Positions 26,228 through 34,178 of a stretch of 64,000 nt of DNA are shown piece by piece (position 1 is the stretch's first letter; each line of letters opens with the position of its first letter). The position numbers and the translations under genes are program-made. The notes under the pieces were generated by a model. The model was given only the letters and a program-made list of their open reading frames with translations, made no database searches and was not told the origin of the DNA. The DNA comes from Eikenella longinqua (GTDB lineage: Bacteria; Pseudomonadota; Gammaproteobacteria; Burkholderiales; Neisseriaceae). The stretch covers positions 217,677 to 281,676 of the forward strand of contig NZ_LXSL01000011.1 of NCBI RefSeq assembly GCF_001648355.1, read 5' to 3'.

Positions 26228-27037
26228 ATGCTGAAAATCCAAGATGCCGTGAGCGAAACCCTGCTGATCCCGCTCTACATGAAATACCTCGACGCGCAAG
26301 AGCCCGCGCCCATCCTCAACGACCCCGCCGCAGCACGCCTTGTGCCGCAAATCGACTACGACTTCTCCAAATTCCGCCACGCCCGCAACAGCCGCGTCGG
26401 CACCGCCCTGCGCGCCCGCTATTTCGACCAAGTGGTCGCCGACTTCATCCGCCGCAAGCCCGAAGCCGTGGCCGTAATCATCGGCTGCGGGCTCGACAGC
26501 CGCCGCGAGCGCCTCGGCGAAGCCGCCGCCCACACCCCCTTCTACCAGCTCGACCTGCCCGACGTAATCGCCCTGCGCGAAAAGCTGCTGCCCCCGCTGC
26601 CCAACGAAACCCTGCTCGCCGCCTCCGCCTTCAACACCGGCTGGATGGACGACCTGCGCCAACGCCATCCGCATTCCCCCTTCCTCTTCGTGCTCGAAGG
26701 CGTGCTGATGTATTTCAGCGAAAACCAAGTGCGCACCCTGTTTCAAAACCTCGCCCGGCGCTTCCCCGGCGGCGAGATCGCCTTCGACGTGGCCGGCAGC
26801 TTCATGGTGCAGAATTCCGACAAACACGACTCGCTCAAACACGCCCGCGCCCGCTTCGATTTTGCCTGCGACGATGACCGGCAAATGGAAGCCTGGGTCG
26901 ACAACCTGCACCTCGTCTCCGCCAAACACATAACCGACTTCCCCGCCGCCCGCCACATCGGCTTTTCCTACTGGCTGATGAGCATCATCCCGAAAATCCG
27001 CAATTCCTACCGCCTGCTGCACTACCGCATCGCCTAA
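26228..27037 (+). CDS. Class I SAM methyltransferase, LCM/TcmP family
   Basis: 269 aa. Similar to leucine carboxyl methyltransferase-type proteins (PPM1/TcmP): ARYFDQVV, SAM-binding motif I VIIGCGLDSR, then YQLDLPDVIALR and the hallmark FLFVLEGVLMYFSE. Bacterial members methylate small molecules or polyketides; the substrate here is unknown. Start MLKIQDAVSETL follows a DUS-rich leader with weak ribosome-binding sequence. Confidence 0.85.
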   Translation: MLKIQDAVSETLLIPLYMKYLDAQEPAPILNDPAAARLVPQIDYDFSKFRHARNSRVGTALRARYFDQVVADFIRRKPEAVAVIIGCGLDSRRERLGEAAAHTPFYQLDLPDVIALREKLLPPLPNETLLAASAFNTGWMDDLRQRHPHSPFLFVLEGVLMYFSENQVRTLFQNLARRFPGGEIAFDVAGSFMVQNSDKHDSLKHARARFDFACDDDRQMEAWVDNLHLVSAKHITDFPAARHIGFSYWLMSIIPKIRNSYRLLHYRIA

Positions 27038-27069
27038 GCCGTGCACACGCGAAAAGGCTGCACGCGAAA

Positions 27070-27110
27070 AGGCTACCTGAAAAATAATCAGCTTATTTTT
27101 CAGGTAGCCT
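27070..27110. terminator. DUS-pair terminator after the LCM gene
   Basis: 12-bp eikDUS stem extended by AAAATAA/TTATTTT inside, giving a long perfect stem with a 4-5 nt loop. Confidence 0.75.
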
Positions 27111-27141
27111 CATTTACATCCTGCTGCGGCAAACCAAGCTT

Positions 27142-27163
27142 TGCCAAATCAAGCCATTTGGCA
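27142..27163. promoter_or_regulatory. Perfect 8-bp dyad, possible operator
   Basis: TGCCAAAT, 6-bp spacer, ATTTGGCA, about 110 bp upstream of the antiporter -35. It could be an operator or a small hairpin. Confidence 0.35.
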
Positions 27164-27273
27164 GAAACATCCTGCCCGCACGCCCAAGCGGGCACGCCGT
27201 ATCGTTTGCATCCGCCTCCCCGCTAGCGGCCTGAATCGGCGGGCTAATTTTCTAGCCAACCGCCAATCGGCTG

Positions 27274-27302
27274 TTGCCCGCTGCCGCTGCCGTTGCTATA
27301 CT
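27274..27302 (+). promoter_or_regulatory. Sigma-70 promoter of the Na+/H+ antiporter gene
   Basis: TTGCCC, 17-bp spacer, TATACT preceded by TGC (extended -10). It leaves a leader of about 165 nt before ATG 27476. Confidence 0.6.
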
Positions 27303-27475
27303 CATTTCCCGATTAATGAAATAAATCTGCGGCCGACATCCATCCGGCCGGCCATACCCAGCTAAAGCCCTTATTTCTCCACATCGGGCGCTACACCGGC
27401 GCAATCAGGGGAAATCGGGCTTTGGCTTTCGTTTTTGGCGGATGCGGATTGAGGCGCAGGAAAGGAGAAAACACT

Positions 27476-28861
27476 ATGAATGCCGTTGTCTTGGCGGTGC
27501 TGGTGATGCTGATTTTGTCGGCAGCGCGGGTACACGTCGTATTGAGCTTGGTGATCGGCGCATTTGTGGGCGGTTTGGCCGCCGGGCTGCCGCTGGCCGA
27601 TGTAACCGATCCGAACACCCACGAAGTGATCAGGCAGGGCGTGATCACGCATTTCCAAAGCGGCCTCTCCGGCGGCGCGAAAATTGCGCTCTCCTACGCC
27701 ATGCTGGGCGCGTTTGCCATGGCCATCGCCCACTCCGGCCTGCCTTATCAGCTCGCCGGCATAGTGGTGCGCAAAATGGGCGGTGAAACCCGCCGCGACC
27801 AAATTCCCTCCGCCGTAAACGGCATCAAATGGGGGCTGATCGGCGCGCTCCTGCTGATGAGCATCATGAGCCAGAACGTGATTCCGATCCACATCGCCTT
27901 TATCCCGATGGTGGTGCCGCCGCTGCTTTTGGTGTTCAACCGCCTGCAAATCGACCGCCGCCTGCTGGCCTGCGTGCTCACCTTCGGCTTGGTGACCACC
28001 TATATGTTCCTGCCCTACGGCTTCGGCGCGATTTTCTTAAACCAAATCCTCTTGGGCAACATCCAGAAAGCCGGCATGAACGTGCAGGGCATCAACGTGA
28101 TGGAAGCGATGGCGATTCCCGCCGCCGGCATGCTGGCCGGCCTCTTGCTGGCCTTCATCCACTACCGCAAACCGCGCCACTACACCAACAACCAAGTGGA
28201 CTTGAGCGCCGAGCAGGCTGCCGAGCGCGCGCCGAAAATCTCCACCTACCGCAGCGTGGTGGCGATTGTGGCGATTGTGGCTTCCTTCGTGGTGCAATTG
28301 GTGTATGACGACGCGCTGCTCTTGGGCGCGATGGTGGGCTTCGGCGTGTTTATGGCCACCGGCGTGGTGCGCCGCCGCGAAGTGGACGGCGTGTTCGACA
28401 GCGGCCTGCGCATGATGGCGATGATCGGCTTCATCATGATTGCCGCGCAGGGCTTTGCCGAAGTGATGCAGGCCACCGGCCAGATCAAACCGCTGGTGGA
28501 CGCCAGCGCCAGCCTGTTTGCCGGCAGCAAAGGCATGGCCGCGCTGGCCATGCTCGCCGTGGGTCTGCTGGTAACCATGGGCATCGGCAGCTCTTTCTCC
28601 ACCCTGCCCATCATCACCGCCATTTATGTGCCGCTGTGCGTGGGCATGGGCTTCTCGCCGCTGGCCACCGTGGCCATCATCGGCACCGCCGGCGCGCTGG
28701 GTGATGCCGGCTCGCCCGCTTCCGATTCTACCCTCGGCCCCACCTCCGGCCTGAATGTGGACGGCCAGCACGACCACATCTACGATTCCGTGATCCCCAC
28801 CTTCATCCACTACAACCTGCCCTTGATGGCCGCCGGCTGGATTGCCGCCATGGTGCTGTGA
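27476..28861 (+). CDS. Na+/H+ antiporter family protein
   Basis: 461 aa, about 11-12 membrane segments. N-terminal segment VVLAVLVMLILSAARVHVVL, then IHIAFIPMVVPPLL, and GDAGSPASDSTLGPTSGLN near the end, as in the NhaC-like/YuiF-type transporters (Na_H_antiporter and Na_H_antiport_2 families). The substrate may be Na+ or an amino acid; some relatives are annotated as histidine permeases. ATG 27476 is preceded by AAGGAG at 9 nt. The stop overlaps the slyX start by one base (TGATG). Confidence 0.88.
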   Translation: MNAVVLAVLVMLILSAARVHVVLSLVIGAFVGGLAAGLPLADVTDPNTHEVIRQGVITHFQSGLSGGAKIALSYAMLGAFAMAIAHSGLPYQLAGIVVRKMGGETRRDQIPSAVNGIKWGLIGALLLMSIMSQNVIPIHIAFIPMVVPPLLLVFNRLQIDRRLLACVLTFGLVTTYMFLPYGFGAIFLNQILLGNIQKAGMNVQGINVMEAMAIPAAGMLAGLLLAFIHYRKPRHYTNNQVDLSAEQAAERAPKISTYRSVVAIVAIVASFVVQLVYDDALLLGAMVGFGVFMATGVVRRREVDGVFDSGLRMMAMIGFIMIAAQGFAEVMQATGQIKPLVDASASLFAGSKGMAALAMLAVGLLVTMGIGSSFSTLPIITAIYVPLCVGMGFSPLATVAIIGTAGALGDAGSPASDSTLGPTSGLNVDGQHDHIYDSVIPTFIHYNLPLMAAGWIAAMVL

Positions 28862-29085
28862 TGGAACGCGAAGAACTGGCCGCCCGGCTGGAGGAGCTGG
28901 AAATCCAAGCCGCCCTGCAAAACGAGCTGCTCGACAGCCTGAGCGGCACCGTTGCCCGATTGCAAAAAGATTTGGATTTGCAACAGGCGCAGCTACGGTT
29001 GCTCTACGGCCGCCTGCAAGAAAAAGACGGCGCCAGGCAGAGCCAGCCCTTCAACCCCGCTGCCGAAATCCCGCCGCATTATTGA
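28861..29085 (+). CDS. slyX: SlyX family protein
   Basis: 74 aa, nearly all coiled coil (ELAARLEELEIQAALQNELL) with a Pro-rich end (PPHY), as in SlyX. Role unknown. Translation is coupled to the antiporter gene through the one-base TGATG overlap. Confidence 0.85.
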   Translation: MEREELAARLEELEIQAALQNELLDSLSGTVARLQKDLDLQQAQLRLLYGRLQEKDGARQSQPFNPAAEIPPHY

Positions 29086-29109
29086 TCACGGCTAAGCGTA
29101 TCAAGCAAA

Positions 29110-29141
29110 AGGCTACCTGAAAATTATTTTTCAGGTAGCCT
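29110..29141. terminator. DUS-pair terminator after slyX
   Basis: Inverted eikDUS extended by AAA/TTT inside, loop about 4 nt, T-run after. It ends the antiporter-slyX transcript. Confidence 0.75.
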
Positions 29142-29227
29142 TTTATGCTTACGGCAAGGACGGCAAAGTACAGCGAATTTAAGCTATATCTATTTCACCC
29201 AATTACCGAAGCAGCCCGATACAGTAA

Positions 29228-29259
29228 AGGCTACCTGAAAAATAATTTTCAGGTAGCCT
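29228..29259. terminator. DUS-pair terminator for the DUF2268 gene
   Basis: Second compact pair in the same gap, nearer the minus-strand gene's stop at 29288; T-run visible on the minus strand too (AAAGG at left). Confidence 0.65.
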
Positions 29260-29287
29260 TTTTCGATAGAGTGCAGCCAGTAAACCC

Positions 29288-30193
29288 TTATCCCGCCCGG
29301 CAAAAATCCCCCGCCCCCGCCAAAATTTCCGCCGTGGGCGCGAAGGTGGCTTCCACAATGCTTTTGCCCGTGGCGGCCAGATAGGCCTGCACCAGGTGGT
29401 AGCCGTAGGCATAGCCCGCCGCGTAGGGCAGCCCGACCGGCTGGTGGCCTTGCAGCGCGGCGATTTCATCGCCGTAAAGATAGGGGGTCATCTCCGCCAT
29501 GCCGGTCATGCCCAGCCGCGCGGAAATCACGGGCTTGATTTTCTCCAACGTGGCGGCATCGGTTTCGCTCACCCACGGGCCGATGAACCGGCTGCCGAAT
29601 TGTGCCGCCGCAAACGATTCCGCCAGCCCCTCGCTGACCACCCAGTCCGCCAGCGTGGTTTTGCTGCTCCATTTGGCAAACTGGAAGCGCACGTTGTGGT
29701 TGCATTCGTGGGCGATGGCGGCTTGCAGGCGCGGCAGGGTGTAAGCGTTGGGCAGGATGCTCATCATGATGTAGCCGGGAATGCCGCCGTCGCCGAGATA
29801 GCCTTTGTTCAGCGCGAGCATGCGGCTTTTCGGGCTGCCGAACAGGATGGTGAAGGTGTAGTCGCGCACGGGTAGCGGGCGGTGCGCGTCCAACAGGGCA
29901 AGGCTGGTTTGCACGGTGTTGCGGCAGGTTTGCCAAAGTGCGTCGTCGGCAATGGCGGCAACGGCGGGGCGGTCGGCTTCGGTGATGTCGGCGGGCATCA
30001 GGTGCATCCAGCCCAAGAGCCGTATGGCATCGAAGCGGCCGGGTTCTTTGGCTTTCAGCGGCATGTTTTGCGTTTGGAATTTGTCTTTGAACGGCCAAAG
30101 CACCCGGGCGATAAAGTGGTTTTCCCGTTCGGCTGGGGGCAAATCTAATAATTCATGGTATACGCGATCGGAACGGATGATGTTGATGTTCAT
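29288..30193 (-). CDS. DUF2268 (YjaZ-like) putative zinc protease
   Basis: 301 aa, cytoplasmic by sequence. The zinc-peptidase motif HECNH spans residues 162-166, in AAIAHECNHNVRF, followed by SEGLAESFAAAQFG, whose Glu can be the third ligand. Matches the DUF2268/YjaZ family of predicted Zn-dependent proteases; targets unknown. I chose ATG 30193 (MNINIIRSDRVYHE) over 30283, which lacks family similarity. GGGGAAA lies upstream. Confidence 0.82.
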   Translation of the reverse strand: MNINIIRSDRVYHELLDLPPAERENHFIARVLWPFKDKFQTQNMPLKAKEPGRFDAIRLLGWMHLMPADITEADRPAVAAIADDALWQTCRNTVQTSLALLDAHRPLPVRDYTFTILFGSPKSRMLALNKGYLGDGGIPGYIMMSILPNAYTLPRLQAAIAHECNHNVRFQFAKWSSKTTLADWVVSEGLAESFAAAQFGSRFIGPWVSETDAATLEKIKPVISARLGMTGMAEMTPYLYGDEIAALQGHQPVGLPYAAGYAYGYHLVQAYLAATGKSIVEATFAPTAEILAGAGDFCRAG

Positions 30194-30267
30194 GGGATTT
30201 CCCCTTTTTTGATCAAGCTGCCTGCACTTGGGTTTCAGACCATCTGAAAGCGCGGTTCCCACACAAG

Positions 30268-30371
30268 TATAGTGGATTAACAAAAATCAGGACAAGGCGA
30301 CGAAGCCGAAGACAGTACAAATAGTACGGCAAGGCGAGGCAACGCCGTACTGGTTTTGTTAATTCACTATA
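30268..30371. repeat. Correia element (CREE), copy 3
   Basis: 104 bp with TATAGTGGATTAACA and its near complement (one change, TTCACTATA). It sits upstream of the DUF2268 gene and downstream of cbpM. Confidence 0.92.
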
Positions 30372-30400
30372 AAACGAAGCTTCCGCAAAGCTAAAGTAGC

Positions 30401-30429
30401 AGGCTACCTGAAAAATTTTCAGGTAGCCT
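30401..30429. terminator. DUS-pair terminator after cbpM
   Basis: Near-perfect 29-bp palindrome of two eikDUS, 26 bp past the cbpM stop; ends the cbpA-cbpM unit. Confidence 0.7.
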
Positions 30430-30454
30430 TTTCGCTTATTTGCCAACCCAGGCC

Positions 30455-30748
30455 TTACAGCGGCAAGTCGCGGTTTGTGCCGCCCACACGGCCTTTGCGC
30501 AGGGTTTCCAATTCGTCGAGCAGTTGCAAAATCAGCGCGGTGGCGGGCACACTGGCCTCGAAGTCGCGGCTGATGCGGCGGGCGCGGCGGATGCGGGCGA
30601 GCTGCCAGCCGCTGAAGCCGGCCTGCTGCGGGCTGCCCTGCACGGATACGATTTCTTCTTCAATCACGTTCACCACCCAATCGGCGTCGCCATCGCAGGC
30701 GCGCACGATTTCTTGGAAACTGAGCTGGATGTCTGGTTCGCGGTTCAT
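30455..30748 (-). CDS. cbpM: Chaperone modulator CbpM
   Basis: 97 aa. CbpM binds the J domain of CbpA and inhibits it. Seen: FQEIVRACDGDADWVVNVIEE, the MerR-like winged-helix part GWQLARIRRARRISRDF and a C-terminal helix LILQLLDELETLR. It begins 3 bp after the cbpA stop on the same strand, so the two are almost certainly co-translated. Confidence 0.88.
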   Translation of the reverse strand: MNREPDIQLSFQEIVRACDGDADWVVNVIEEEIVSVQGSPQQAGFSGWQLARIRRARRISRDFEASVPATALILQLLDELETLRKGRVGGTNRDLPL

Positions 30749-30751
30749 GGT

Positions 30752-31732
30752 TTATCCTTTCACGCCGTAGTGTTCGGCCAGTTGCTGCCAGGCGGCGCGG
30801 TCGGCTTCGCTGTGGGCTTCGGGCAGCACGATGTTGATAACGAGGTAGAGGTCGCCGGCTTCTTTGGCGGGGATGCCTTTGCCTTTGAGGCGCAGGTTTT
30901 GGCCGCTGCGGCTGTTGGCGGGAATGCTGATGTTGAGCTTGCCGGCGGGGGTGTCGACGGCGGTTTTGCCGCCGATGGCGGCCACCCAGGGCAGCACGTC
31001 GATGCGCTGGTATACGTCCTTACCATCTTTCACATACAGCGTGTCGCTCTCGCGGAAGCGGACTTTGAGGTAGAGGTCGCCGTGTTCGCCGCCGTTGAAG
31101 CCGGGCAGGCCTTGGCCGCGTAGGCGAATTTGCTGGCCTTCGCTGATGCCTTTGGGGATTTTCACTTGCAGGGTTTTGCGCTCGTAGGCCATTTGGCCGT
31201 CGGCGGTGAGGGTGGGCATGTCGAGGCTGAGCGCGCGTTCGCTGCCGGCATAGGCGGCGGCGATGTCGATGCTCAGTTCGGCGTGCTGGTCTTCGCCGTG
31301 GACGGGGCCGGCTTGGCGCTGCTGGCGGCCTGCGCCGGCATGGCCAAAGGCGGAGAAGATGTCGTCGAAACGGAAATCGCCGCTGCCGAAGGGCTGGCCG
31401 TCGCCGAAGTGGCGGCTGTCGAAATGGTAGTATTGCCCGAAGCCTTGGCCGGGGTCGAAACCGCCTGCGCCTGCGCCCGCGCCGCCGTAGGCGCTACCGG
31501 CGCGGCCGAATGGGTTAGCCAACATTTCGTCGTATTCGGCGCGTTTTTCCGGGTCTTTCAGGGTGTTGTAGGCGAGGTTGATTTCGCTGGTTTTTTGGTC
31601 GGCATCGGGGTCTTTGCTGATGTCGGGGTGGTATTGTCGCACCAGCTTGCGGTAGGCCTTTTTGATGTCGGCCAGGCTGGCGTCTTTGGCCACGCCGAGG
31701 ATGTCGTAGTAGTTTTTCTGATTGGCACTCAT
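30752..31732 (-). CDS. cbpA: DnaJ-like co-chaperone CbpA
   Basis: 326 aa. J domain at residues 6-70 with HPD at 35-37; G/F-rich linker (about 75-105); no Cys-rich zinc finger; C-terminal substrate domains with GISEGQQIRLRGQGLPG and NSRSGQNLRLKGKGIP. This is the class B layout of CbpA. It stimulates Hsp70. A 12-bp palindrome lies 10 nt upstream of the ATG. Divergent from hscA. Confidence 0.92.
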   Translation of the reverse strand: MSANQKNYYDILGVAKDASLADIKKAYRKLVRQYHPDISKDPDADQKTSEINLAYNTLKDPEKRAEYDEMLANPFGRAGSAYGGAGAGAGGFDPGQGFGQYYHFDSRHFGDGQPFGSGDFRFDDIFSAFGHAGAGRQQRQAGPVHGEDQHAELSIDIAAAYAGSERALSLDMPTLTADGQMAYERKTLQVKIPKGISEGQQIRLRGQGLPGFNGGEHGDLYLKVRFRESDTLYVKDGKDVYQRIDVLPWVAAIGGKTAVDTPAGKLNISIPANSRSGQNLRLKGKGIPAKEAGDLYLVINIVLPEAHSEADRAAWQQLAEHYGVKG

Positions 31733-31742
31733 AACAGTAAAG

Positions 31743-31754
31743 ATTCTATAGAAT
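31743..31754. promoter_or_regulatory. 12-bp palindrome before cbpA
   Basis: ATTCTATAGAAT, a perfect palindrome, also contains a possible -10 (TATAGA) for cbpA. It could be an operator. Confidence 0.3.
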
Positions 31755-31822
31755 GAATTGGCAAACAGATGGGGCTGGGGCCGGGAAAATCAATATGCAA
31801 GGCAGGTTCGGCAGCAGCTGGA

Positions 31823-31851
31823 AGGCTACCTGAATTTTTCAGGTAGTCTTC
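31823..31851. repeat. Mutated DUS pair between cbpA and hscA
   Basis: AGGCTACCTGAA paired with TTCAGGTAGTCT: the right copy has one substitution. Neither gene ends here, so terminator use is unlikely. Confidence 0.5.
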
Positions 31852-31931
31852 CTCCCGCAATCCCGACCGATTCACTCGGCTAATATGCTAAAATACGCGC
31901 CATTATCCGCACAACAAACACAACACACGCC

Positions 31932-33788
31932 ATGGCCCTCCTGCAAATCGCCGAACCCGGCCTTTCCGCCGCACCGCACCAACACCGCCTCGCCGTCGGC
32001 ATCGACCTGGGCACCACCAACAGCCTGGTGGCCACCGTGAAAAACGGCCACGCTGCCTGCCTGCCCGACGAAAACGGCCGCTTCCTGCTGCCCTCCGTGG
32101 TGCGCTACGGCGCCAACGGCCAAATCACCACCGGCCTCTTGGCGCTGCAAAGCCAAACCGCCGATCCCTCCAACACCATCAGCTCCGCCAAACGCCTGAT
32201 TGGCCGCAAACTGGAAGACATCGACACCAGCCACCTGCCCTACCGCTTCGGCCGGTCAGACCAGCTCATCGACCTGCAAACCCGCCAAGGCGCCAAAACC
32301 CCGATCGACGTCTCCGCCGACATCCTGCGCGCGCTCAAAACCCGCGCCGAGCAATCCCTGGGCGGCGAGCTGGTGGGCGCCGTCATCACCGTGCCCGCCT
32401 ATTTCGACGACGCCCAGCGCCAGGCCACCAAAGACGCCGCCCGCCTTGCCGGGCTCAACGTGTTGCGCCTGCTCAACGAGCCCACCGCCGCCGCCATCGC
32501 CTACGGGCTCGACAACGCCGCCGAAGGCACCTTCGTGGTATACGACCTCGGCGGCGGCACGTTTGACGTATCCGTGTTGCAGCTCTCCAAAGGCCTGTTT
32601 GAAGTGAAGGCCACCGGCGGCAACTCCGCGCTCGGCGGCGACGATTTCGACCACCGCATGCTGTGCCACCTCATCGAAATCAACCGCCTCTCCATCACCA
32701 ACGCCCAAGACAGCCGCCTGCTGCTCAGCCTCGTGCGCCGTGCCAAAGAAGAGCTCAGCAGGCTACCTGAAAGCCGTATCCAAGCCGTATTGAGTGACGG
32801 CACCCCCATCGACACCACCCTCACCCGCGCCCAATTCCACGCCCTCACCCAGCACCTCGTAGCGCAAACCCTCGTGCCCGTGAAGCAGGCGCTGAAAGAC
32901 GCCGGCTTGAGCAAGGCCGACATCAACGGCGTCATCATGGTGGGCGGCGCCACCCGTATGCTGCACGTGCAGCAGGCCGTGGCCAACTTCTTCGGCCAAA
33001 CCCCGCTCAACAACCTCGACCCCGACCAAGTGGTTGCGCTGGGCGCCGCCATGCAGGCCGACGTGCTCGCCGGCAACAAGCGCGACAGCGACTGGCTGCT
33101 GCTCGACGTTACGCCCCTATCCTTGGGCTTGGAAACCTATGGCGGGCTGGCCGAAAAAATCATCCCGCGCAACAGCACCCTGCCCACAGCCCGCGCCCAA
33201 GAATTCACCACCTTCAAAGACGGCCAAACCGCCATGACCATCCACGTGGTGCAGGGCGAACGCGAGCTCGTGGCCGACTGCCGCAGCCTCGCCAAATTCA
33301 CCCTGCGCGGCATTCCGCCCATGGTGGCCGGCGCCGCCCGCATCCGCGTTACCTTCCAAATCGACGCCGACGGCCTGCTCTCCGTGTCCGCCCGCGAGCA
33401 AACCACCGGCGTGCAGGCGCAAATCGAAGTGAAGCCCTCCTACGGCCTCAGCGACGAAACCATCACCCAAATGCTCACCGACAGCATCCAAAATGCCGGC
33501 GGCGACGCCGAAGCCCGCGCCCGCGCCGAAGCCGTGGTGGAAGCCGAAAGCCTGATTGGCGCCGTTGAAGCCGCACTGGCGCTCGACGGCGACCTGCTCG
33601 ACGATGCCGCCCTTGCCGCCATCCGCGCCGAAATCGCCACCCTGCAAACCCTGCTCGCCCACGCCGCCGCCGCCGCCATCCGCCGCTCCACCGCCGCCCT
33701 CGCCGAGCACACCGACGACTTCGCCGCCAAACGCATGGACCGCAACATCCAGCGCGCCCTCGCCGGGCAAAATGTGAACGATATTTAA
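31932..33788 (+). CDS. hscA: Fe-S cluster Hsp70 chaperone HscA
   Basis: 618-aa Hsp70 specialised for iron-sulfur scaffold IscU. VGIDLGTTNSLVA at residues 23-35, DLGGGTFDVS and GGATRML phosphate/adenosine motifs, and the HscA-type linker and substrate domain beginning DVTPLSLGLETYGG. Length and the N-terminal offset of about 20 residues before the nucleotide-binding domain fit HscA rather than DnaK. The isc genes are not in the window. An in-frame eikDUS at 32761 encodes RLPES. Confidence 0.93.
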   Translation: MALLQIAEPGLSAAPHQHRLAVGIDLGTTNSLVATVKNGHAACLPDENGRFLLPSVVRYGANGQITTGLLALQSQTADPSNTISSAKRLIGRKLEDIDTSHLPYRFGRSDQLIDLQTRQGAKTPIDVSADILRALKTRAEQSLGGELVGAVITVPAYFDDAQRQATKDAARLAGLNVLRLLNEPTAAAIAYGLDNAAEGTFVVYDLGGGTFDVSVLQLSKGLFEVKATGGNSALGGDDFDHRMLCHLIEINRLSITNAQDSRLLLSLVRRAKEELSRLPESRIQAVLSDGTPIDTTLTRAQFHALTQHLVAQTLVPVKQALKDAGLSKADINGVIMVGGATRMLHVQQAVANFFGQTPLNNLDPDQVVALGAAMQADVLAGNKRDSDWLLLDVTPLSLGLETYGGLAEKIIPRNSTLPTARAQEFTTFKDGQTAMTIHVVQGERELVADCRSLAKFTLRGIPPMVAGAARIRVTFQIDADGLLSVSAREQTTGVQAQIEVKPSYGLSDETITQMLTDSIQNAGGDAEARARAEAVVEAESLIGAVEAALALDGDLLDDAALAAIRAEIATLQTLLAHAAAAAIRRSTAALAEHTDDFAAKRMDRNIQRALAGQNVNDI

Positions 33789-33946
33789 GCTGCATCACGC
33801 TTAAGTCGGAATATTTTCAGGTAGCCTCTTCCCGCCAAAAGGCTACCTGAAAAGCCACTCCAAGCTCGTTCCCGCACGGCGGAAAACAAAACGGCAACAA
33901 ACATCTGATGCCGCCACGGCAGCCAAGTTAAATCCCGTATCCCCGC
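33789..33946. other. Gap between hscA and the metK promoter
   Basis: Holds two eikDUS in outward order (33819 and 33839). No ORF or clear stem-loop with a T-run. Confidence 0.5.
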
Positions 33947-33975
33947 TTGCCGCCCGCAGCCGGATTTGCTACCAT
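33947..33975 (+). promoter_or_regulatory. metK promoter
   Basis: TTGCCG, 17-bp spacer, TACCAT with an extended TG (TGCTACCAT). Transcription would start near 33982, giving a leader of about 197 nt. Confidence 0.55.
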
Positions 33976-33981
33976 CCACAG

Positions 33982-34178
33982 CGCATTAAGAGTTGGGATT
34001 CCATGCCAACCTGCCCGCCCAAACGGCGCGTAAGGTGGACGGCCGGATTTAGGCCGATGTGGCTCGTCTGAAACACCAGGCTGGGCAATCCGCATTCCCG
34101 CCCGGCGCGGGATTTTTTATTGCCCGCCGCACCCCATTTCACCACTTGGTTCTGCCAAGCCAAACCCGAAAGCAAATC
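33982..34178 (+). promoter_or_regulatory. Candidate attenuator/riboswitch leader of metK
   Basis: Non-coding leader with several possible stems: GTTGG/CCAAC near 33993-34010; GGCC/GGCC (34041-34055); GGTG/CACC around the latter; then GGGCAAT (34083-34089) with ATTGCCC (34119-34125), enclosing a terminator hairpin. I do not recognise a known SAM riboswitch consensus. A conditional terminator upstream of SAM synthetase is functionally plausible. Confidence 0.4.
34096..34118 (+). terminator. Intrinsic terminator inside the metK leader
   Basis: TCCCGC, loop CCGGC, GCGGGA, then six T. It lies about 115 nt after the predicted start of transcription and 60 nt before the metK ATG. Confidence 0.7.

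Larger units (their letters stand above)
27038..27475. other. Long regulatory gap before the antiporter
   Basis: 438 bp. A DUS-pair terminator (27070-27110), a perfect dyad TGCCAAAT/ATTTGGCA (27142-27163), a second dyad GCCCGC/GCGGGC (about 27175-27195), a promoter (27274-27302) and about 165 nt of leader follow in that order. No ORF. Confidence 0.6.

Noticed and set aside
34061..34072. GGCTCGTCTGAA as a foreign DUS in the metK leader
   Set aside because: Only about 10/12 match to the mucosa dialect, single copy.
33982..34178. Assignment of the metK leader to a known SAM riboswitch class
   Set aside because: I could not match any class's conserved core by eye; kept as an unnamed candidate.
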